From: an uncultured Oscillospiraceae bacterium
GTDB taxonomy: Bacteria; Bacillota; Clostridia; Oscillospirales; Ruminococcaceae
Assembly (NCBI GenBank): GCA_900542145.1
Contig: UQMF01000029.1
Location: forward strand, 1 to 27,237
Direction: 5' to 3'
DNA: 27,237 nt
Below are positions 23,227 through 27,237 of this stretch, piece after piece. The notes beneath the pieces were generated by a model, which saw nothing but the letters and a program-made list of their open reading frames with translations, made no database searches and was not told the DNA's origin. The number at the start of each line of letters is the position of its first letter. Position 1 is the first letter of the stretch. The translations under genes and the position numbers were made by a program.

Positions 23227-23874
23227 ATGCAATTTTCACAGAAATCCGTCGATTTCCTCTTTGAAAACCGCCTGCACGACAGCCGGGAGTGGTTCAACGC
23301 ACACAAGGAGGACTACCGCACTTATGTCACGGAGCCGATGAAGGAGCTTATTCTGGAACTTGCCCCGACGATACTCAAGATAGATCCTCTGATAGAGATA
23401 AATCCCAACCGTATTTCCAGACTGTACCGGGATATGCGCCTGCACCCGGATTCCATCTTCCGGGACCATATCTGGTACACCTTCAGCCGCAGCCGGGAGC
23501 AGTACCACGCGCTGCCGGGATTCTATTTCTCCATAGGGGCTTCCGGGATAAGCTACGGCTGCGGATTCTACTGCGCGTCAGCGGATTCCATGCAGGCGCT
23601 GCGCAGCCGTATCCTCGCCGGCGACGCCGCATTCAGGGAGGCATTCCTGGCAGTGGAGAAGCAGAAGGTATTCACGCTCTACGGCGATATGTACAAGCGC
23701 AGCAAGTTTCCCGACCAGCCGGAGGAACTCCGTCGATGGCTGGACAGGAAGAATATCGGGCTTTCCTTCGACACCAACGACCCGGAGGTGATGTTCTCCG
23801 ACAAGCTGGCTAAGAAAGTAGCCGCGGATTTCCGGAAGATCGCGCCTTTCTATACATTCTGCCGGGACTGCTGA
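23227..23874 (+). CDS. DUF2461 domain-containing protein
   Basis: A 215-residue protein matching the DUF2461 (TIGR02453) family: an N-terminal FLFENRLHDSREWFNAHKEDY, then NRISRLYRDMRLHPDSIFRD (residues ~58-77), YFSIGASGISYGCGFYCAS, and a C-terminal KLAKKVAADFRKIAPFYTF. The family is widespread and uncharacterised as far as I know. The length fits the family. The ribosome site AAGGAG precedes the ATG by seven bases. It is divergent from the terminase pair and convergent with spo0A; a terminator follows at 23897. Confidence 0.88.
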   Translation: MQFSQKSVDFLFENRLHDSREWFNAHKEDYRTYVTEPMKELILELAPTILKIDPLIEINPNRISRLYRDMRLHPDSIFRDHIWYTFSRSREQYHALPGFYFSIGASGISYGCGFYCASADSMQALRSRILAGDAAFREAFLAVEKQKVFTLYGDMYKRSKFPDQPEELRRWLDRKNIGLSFDTNDPEVMFSDKLAKKVAADFRKIAPFYTFCRDC

Positions 23875-23896
23875 CCGGGATTACACCCAATATGCA

Positions 23897-23926
23897 AAAG
23901 CCGGGCTAACATTGAAGCCCGGCTTT
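23897..23926. terminator. Terminator between DUF2461 gene and spo0A
   Basis: An 11-bp perfect stem, AAAGCCGGGCT (23897-23907) with AGCCCGGCTTT (23916-23926), and an 8-nt loop. A-rich and T-rich ends allow it to act on both strands. Confidence 0.88.
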
Positions 23927-23939
23927 ACTGTATCTATTG

Positions 23940-24065
23940 GTATGCGCGCCGCGTGGTACTGGGCATGACCTTTCATAGGGTGCTGTTTCAGCCACGCCAT
24001 TGTTCGGGTGAAAACGCTTCCATTTCGTGGCGCCTTTCCCCGTATTGCCTGTCGCGGCACCGCGA
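23940..24065. repeat. Structured, repeat-like segment downstream of spo0A
   Basis: This GC-rich segment has competing stems. GCGTGG near 23949 can pair with CCACGC near 23992, and the same CCACG can instead pair with CGTGG near 24026. A hairpin GTCGCG/CGCGAC (24051-24056/24061-24066) abuts the spo0A stop. The segment around 23974-24015 (GGTGC...CACGCC..TGTTCGGGTGAAAACG) aligns with the 93-bp repeat at the end of the window (GTTCGTGTGAAAACG), suggesting a divergent copy. It has no coding signal I trust. Confidence 0.4.
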
Positions 24066-24845
24066 CTAGCGCTGGAGGACGGGGGTGTTGCTGCGCGATT
24101 TGAATTTAAGGCGCAGGTGGTCGGCGATGAGCGCAATGAATTCGGAGTTGGTGGGCTTGCCGCGGGAGGTGTGGACCGTGTAGGAGAATATGCGCGTGAG
24201 TACGTCGATGTCTCCGCGGTCCCAGGCGATCTCTATTGCGTGGCGGATAGCACGCTCCACCCTGGAGCTTGTGGTCTGGTAGCGCTTCGCGACCGTGGGA
24301 TACAGCAGCTTGGTAACGCAGTTTATCATCTCGTCGTTGTTGACGGAGAGCATTATCGCGGTGCGCAGGTAGTGGTAGCCCTTGATGTGCGCCGGGATTC
24401 CTACCTGGTGGATTATCTCAGTGACCGCGCATTCCAGGTCGGTTTCGTCCGGGACTGCCTCCGGCTCCTCGCAGGGAGTGCACAGCCGCTCCACACGGCT
24501 CACCAGATACTGCGGATCCACCGGCTTCACCATCACCCCTGCGGCTCCGGCGTTGATCGCGTCGCGCTCCAGCCGGGGATCGTCAGTCCCGGAAACGATA
24601 AGTACGTTGGGGCAGTATTTCTTCTCGGTCTTGAGCCGGCGTATCACCTCCACCGCGTCGCAGTAGGGCATTTTCGCCTCCAGCACCGCAACGTCCGGCG
24701 CCTCCGACTTGATCGAGCTGAGTACTGCGTTTCCGTCGCAGTGCCGCGTGATGGCGTACATTCCGGCGCCCTTCAGAGCCCCTGCCCATGCCATGCCGCA
24801 GTCTGCAGCGTCGTTTCCGATAAGAACCTTGATCCTGTTTGTCAT
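24066..24845 (-). CDS. spo0A: Sporulation master regulator Spo0A
   Basis: A 259-residue response regulator. The receiver domain (IKVLIGNDAADCGMAWAGAL, VAVLEAKMPYCDAVEVIRRL, VLIVSGTDD, VMVKPVDPQYL) leads to the Spo0A-specific DNA-binding domain (IIHQVGIPAHIKGYHYLRTA, YPTVAKRYQTTSSRVERAIR, then SRGKPTNSEFIALIADHLRL). That second domain is diagnostic. In the receiver, the usual phospho-acceptor region reads DVAVLEAKMP: Glu stands where most homologues have Asp in the LDI/VMP motif, so direct phosphorylation may be altered. The start ATG at 24845 has CGGAGG upstream; an upstream ATG at 24866 lacks one. A sigma-A promoter lies at 24934-24962. Confidence 0.95.
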   Translation of the reverse strand: MTNRIKVLIGNDAADCGMAWAGALKGAGMYAITRHCDGNAVLSSIKSEAPDVAVLEAKMPYCDAVEVIRRLKTEKKYCPNVLIVSGTDDPRLERDAINAGAAGVMVKPVDPQYLVSRVERLCTPCEEPEAVPDETDLECAVTEIIHQVGIPAHIKGYHYLRTAIMLSVNNDEMINCVTKLLYPTVAKRYQTTSSRVERAIRHAIEIAWDRGDIDVLTRIFSYTVHTSRGKPTNSEFIALIADHLRLKFKSRSNTPVLQR

Positions 24846-24933
24846 GTTATACCTCCGTTTTGTCATTCCGTTCCGCCCGGATTTTTTCCCCTTCGGCGCG
24901 GTGCGCGGAATGTCTGTTTTTTTCTGTGTTTTT

Positions 24934-24962
24934 ATAATACCATATTCTGGATATTATTGCAA
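24934..24962 (-). promoter_or_regulatory. Sigma-A promoter for spo0A
   Basis: On the minus strand the -35 is TTGCAA (24957-24962) and the -10 is TATTAT (24934-24939), with a 17-bp spacer and a leader of about 80 nt. I found no exact 0A box (TGTCGAA) nearby. Confidence 0.7.
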
Positions 24963-25173
24963 GAGGTTTTTGGAAAATATTTGAAGCGAGTTTCTGCGCC
25001 AGAATACCCCAGGGATTTTCCGCAAATGCGGTAACAATACCGTTTTCCGGACATTCCCCGGCATGGCTCAGCATTTGTTCCGTGGTAATCTTAACGGTTT
25101 CTTAACAGGATATTGACACTTGACGTCAGGAATCTGCCGGAAACCCCGGCGTTCGTATTCCGGCATATGGAAA

Positions 25174-25413
25174 ACGCTCCCTTGCATACGCAGGGGAGCG
25201 CTAGTTTTCGAAAAGATAATTGCTCGCGAAGCGAGCTTTTAAAATCCGTTTTTTGCCTCAGCTTTGCCGAGGCAAAAAACACATCTATCCGCACAAGTGT
25301 GCGAGTTGGCGGCTATGCCGACAATGAGTGCGCGTAGTGCGGATGTACTCTGTCGGAAAAGTCGTAAGACTTTTTCGGCAGACTGACGCTCCCTTGCATA
25401 CGCAGGGGAGCGC
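25174..25413. repeat. Hairpin array flanked by 28-bp direct repeats
   Basis: Exact 28-bp copies lie at 25174-25201 and 25386-25413; each folds as CGCTCCC/GGGAGCG with inner TGC/GCA. Between them are further hairpins: GCTCGC/GCGAGC (25222-25236), a 12-bp stem 25248-25259/25269-25280, CGCACA/TGTGCG (25290-25303), a stem 25305-25322, and a 14-bp stem with two G-T pairs (25350-25363/25368-25381). On the minus strand the left copy is followed by TTTT and can serve as a terminator for spoIIID. This fills the middle of the 572-base gap between spo0A and spoIIID; no gene is seen there. Confidence 0.75.
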
Positions 25414-25417
25414 GCTT

Positions 25418-25705
25418 TTATGTGTGCTGCATTCTCTTTCTGGAGATCTCGGCGTATTTCCGCTTGGTCGCCTGACCTCCGCGCAGGTGGCGTTCCTGCT
25501 TGTTCTTGTCCAGGACGGATTTTACCTCGTCGTGGAGCTGCTTGTTCACCTGCTCCAGCCGGGCGGTAATGTCCTGGTGCACCGTGCTTTTGCTTATCCC
25601 GAAGTGTTTCGCCGCCGCGCGGACTGTCGCGTTGTTTTCTACTATGTAATGTCCGAGTGTGACACATCTTTCCTGATCAATTTCCCCGTTTGTATCTTTC
25701 TTCAA
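25418..25705 (-). CDS. spoIIID: Sporulation regulator SpoIIID
   Basis: A 95-residue DNA-binding protein matching SpoIIID, the mother-cell regulator acting with sigma-E. The helix-turn-helix is NATVRAAAKHFGISKSTVHQ, followed by RLEQVNKQLHDEVKSVLDKN and the conserved HLRGGQATKRKY near the C-terminus. I chose the TTG at 25705 because GGGGGTG lies eight bases upstream and the length then fits Bacillus SpoIIID (93 residues); the frame is open to a GTG at 25717 that has no ribosome site. It is upstream of spo0A on the same strand but separated by the hairpin array. Confidence 0.93.
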   Translation of the reverse strand: MKKDTNGEIDQERCVTLGHYIVENNATVRAAAKHFGISKSTVHQDITARLEQVNKQLHDEVKSVLDKNKQERHLRGGQATKRKYAEISRKRMQHT

Positions 25706-25752
25706 TTCAAATCGCACCCCCGTCGTATGATGTGGTTTTCACTCTCCTCTTA

Positions 25753-25781
25753 TCCGCAGCGTGTCTGCGGACGTCTTTTTT
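25753..25781 (+). terminator. Hairpin with T-run upstream of spoIIID
   Basis: TCCGCAG (25753-25759) pairs with CTGCGGA (25765-25771) around a 5-nt loop; on the plus strand CGTCTTTTTT follows. It would end plus-strand (antisense) transcription, or form a leader hairpin in the spoIIID mRNA. Confidence 0.5.
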
Positions 25782-25784
25782 CAC

Positions 25785-25814
25785 ATCTTATGATTAGTTA
25801 CGGGGATATATTAC
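25785..25814 (-). promoter_or_regulatory. Possible sigma-E-type promoter for spoIIID
   Basis: On the minus strand CATAAGAT (25785-25792) resembles the sigma-E -10 CATACAAT (six of eight), with GTAATAT (25808-25814) 15 bp upstream as a -35 candidate. Bacillus spoIIID is read by sigma-E, which makes this plausible. The match is weak. Confidence 0.3.
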
Positions 25815-25896
25815 TCGGGAATCCCTAATATTCCGCATTGGACAGCCATCTCGGAGTATCCGCCCGGGGATTCTGAAAAAAATTTTCAAAACCCCC

Positions 25897-25925
25897 TTGA
25901 CATATCGGAAAAAATGTGTTAAAAT
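25897..25925 (+). promoter_or_regulatory. Sigma-A promoter for cysK
   Basis: The -35 is TTGACA (25897-25902) and the -10 is TAAAAT (25920-25925), with a 17-bp spacer. The leader of about 85 nt has weak inverted repeats (GGT/ACC, AGGTG/CACCT) but no T-box or riboswitch I recognise. The gap 25706-26017 otherwise holds the spoIIID upstream region. Confidence 0.8.
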
Positions 25926-26017
25926 CATACCAAGCTGATAGGTGATGTTGGTATTGACCGACCGATCATCATACACCACCTGAGTAAATTCGGACAATTT
26001 GAAAAGGAGAACTTATT

Positions 26018-26947
26018 ATGAAGGTTTACCAGACTATTACAGACACCATCGGACATACCCCCCTGCTTGAGGTGACCAAGATCGAGGCTGAGGAGCAGGC
26101 AGGCGCAAAGATCTTTGCAAAGCTGGAGCTGTTCAATCCGGCAGGAAGCGTAAAGGACAGAGTTGCAGCCGCAATGATCAACGACGCTGAGAAGCGCGGC
26201 GTACTCAAGCCCGACAGTGTTATCATCGAGCCGACCAGCGGCAACACCGGTATCGGTCTTGCTTCCGTCGCTGCCGCAAGAAACTACCGTATCATTATCG
26301 TAATGCCCGAAACCATGAGCGTTGAGCGCCGCAACCTGATGAAGGCTTACGGTGCGGAACTGGTGCTCACCGACGGCGCAAAGGGCATGAAGGGCGCTAT
26401 CGCCAAGGCTGAGGAACTCGCCAAGGAGATCCCCGGCGGATTCATTCCGTCCCAGTTCACTAATCCGGCTAACCCGGCTGTTCACGAAGCAACCACTGGT
26501 CCCGAGATCTGGGAAGACACCGACGGCAAGGTTGACATCTTCGTTGCAGGCGTAGGCACCGGCGGAACCGTAAGCGGCGTCGGCAGATACCTCAAGAGCA
26601 AGAACCCGAATGTCAAGGTGGTCGCTGTTGAGCCGAAAACCTCCCCCGTACTTTCCGAGGGCAAGGCAGGTCCCCACAAGATACAGGGTATCGGCGCAGG
26701 CTTCGTTCCGGAAACCCTCGACACCAAGATCTACGACGAGATAATCACCGTTGACAACGACGACGCATTCGCGACCGGCAGACGTATTGCACGCACTCAG
26801 GGCGTCCTGGTCGGAATCTCCTCCGGCGCCGCTATGTGGGCTGCTATCCAGCTGGCTAAGCGTCCCGAGAACAAGGGCAAGAATATCGTTGTTCTGCTCC
26901 CTGATACCGGTGAGAGATACCTTTCCACTGCTATGTTCGCTGACTAA
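26018..26947 (+). CDS. cysK: Cysteine synthase A (O-acetylserine sulfhydrylase)
   Basis: A 309-residue PLP enzyme that makes L-cysteine from O-acetyl-L-serine and sulfide. IGHTPLLEV starts the fold; the PLP lysine is in NPAGSVKDR (residues ~40-48); the substrate loop is EPTSGNTGIGLA; the phosphate-binding loop is GVGTGGTVSGVG; and GISSGAAMWAA lies near the C-terminus. The length is standard. The ribosome site AAAAGGAG precedes the ATG. Strong promoter, terminator and a codon choice like pckG suggest high expression. No cysE or sulfate genes are next to it in the window. Confidence 0.95.
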   Translation: MKVYQTITDTIGHTPLLEVTKIEAEEQAGAKIFAKLELFNPAGSVKDRVAAAMINDAEKRGVLKPDSVIIEPTSGNTGIGLASVAAARNYRIIIVMPETMSVERRNLMKAYGAELVLTDGAKGMKGAIAKAEELAKEIPGGFIPSQFTNPANPAVHEATTGPEIWEDTDGKVDIFVAGVGTGGTVSGVGRYLKSKNPNVKVVAVEPKTSPVLSEGKAGPHKIQGIGAGFVPETLDTKIYDEIITVDNDDAFATGRRIARTQGVLVGISSGAAMWAAIQLAKRPENKGKNIVVLLPDTGERYLSTAMFAD

Positions 26948-26964
26948 TATTTTCTCCTTATAAT

Positions 26965-27001
26965 GAACCCCCGGAGCTTTGCGGCTTCGGGGGTTCGTTT
27001 T
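26965..27001 (+). terminator. Terminator of cysK
   Basis: GAACCCCCG (26965-26973) pairs with CGGGGGTTC (26988-26996), with an inner AGC/GCT stem, followed by GTTTTATT. Confidence 0.9.
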
Positions 27002-27002
27002 A

Positions 27003-27237
27003 TTCTGTGCTGGTGCGGATATTTTGTGGGTAAAAGCCGTATGCGCTGTCGGGCGTACCCGACTTTGGTGCAGCATACATGGCACGCAGTAGTTCGTGTG
27101 AAAACGAAATAATTAAATGGTACCTATGGGCGTATTCGCCGTCGGGCGTACCCGACTCTGGCGCGGTGTACAAGGCGCGCAATAGTTCGTGTGAAAACGA
27201 AATAATTAAATGGTACCTATGGGCGTATTCGCCGTCG
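27003..27237. repeat. 93-bp tandem repeat running off the window
   Basis: Units repeat with a period of exactly 93 bp: GTCGGGCGTACCCGAC at 27048-27063, again at 27141-27156, and its first four bases at 27234. AGTTCGTGTGAAAACG starts at 27091 and 27184. The first unit is slightly diverged and the rest nearly identical. Each unit has a 6-bp hairpin (GTCGGG, CGTA, CCCGAC) and a GGTACC palindrome. 93 is a multiple of three, and the minus strand is open from the window edge to a stop near 27002, with the 31-residue unit containing APESGTPDGEYAHRYHL. I cannot tell if it is coding; intergenic repeat is more likely. Confidence 0.75.

Noticed and set aside
24027..25034. 335-codon plus-strand open frame
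   Set aside because: It is antisense to spo0A and runs through its promoter; spo0A is certain.
25174..25413. CRISPR or integron attC array
   Set aside because: The hairpins differ from one another, there are no spacers, cas genes, integrase or attC core sites.
25925..27085. 386-codon minus-strand open frame
   Set aside because: It is antisense to cysK and crosses both its terminator and promoter.
27003..27237. CRISPR array
   Set aside because: The whole 93-bp unit repeats, without unique spacers between short repeats.

Overview
The window looks like a chromosome segment of a spore-forming, GC-rich member of the Clostridia, most likely the Ruminococcaceae/Oscillospiraceae. The evidence is spo0A and spoIIID side by side, a secreted protein with a type I dockerin (typical of Ruminococcus-like cellulosome or cell-surface systems), Clostridia-type ECF sigma/anti-sigma pairs, and consensus sigma-A promoters with 17-bp spacers. 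Most of the window is ordinary resident genome. No plasmid, insertion sequence or CRISPR array is visible.

Layout. 1-440: the 3' part of a tRNA-Asn gene, a long perfect inverted repeat, and a decayed coding remnant. 453-4485: two divergent MATE exporters, each with a near-perfect sigma-A promoter; the second carries a C-terminal cytidylate-kinase-like domain and is followed by a DIP1984-family gene. 4760-7674: a PutP-type sodium/proline symporter divergent from the azlC-azlD branched-chain amino acid exporter. 7731-10025: a lone MazF/EndoA-type RNase, then a Y-family polymerase with its YolD-like partner. 10190-12046: GTP-dependent PEP carboxykinase. 12111-13645: an ECF sigma factor and membrane anti-sigma pair. 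13770-16927: a small four-cysteine protein, the secreted LRR/FIVAR/dockerin protein and smpB. 17108-19221: a second ECF sigma factor whose membrane partner carries three M23 (LytM)-like domains. 19370-21585: flavin reductase-like protein, uracil-DNA glycosylase, Nudix hydrolase and a MIF-like tautomerase. 21665-23142: a stand-alone, apparently intact phage-type terminase large subunit with a small partner. 23227-23874: a DUF2461 protein. 24066-25705: spo0A and spoIIID, separated by an array of hairpins. 26018-26947: cysteine synthase. 27000-end: a 93-bp tandem repeat running off the window.

Points of most interest: (i) an anti-sigma-like protein with extracellular LytM folds that keep the zinc ligands but lack one catalytic histidine; (ii) an orphan terminase with a translationally coupled small protein and no other phage gene; (iii) the MATE-kinase fusion; (iv) the hairpin array flanked by exact 28-bp direct repeats between two sporulation regulators; and (v) the 93-bp (31-codon) repeat with a possible divergent relative just downstream of spo0A. 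All identifications were made by reading the sequence and recalling protein families. No database search was run.
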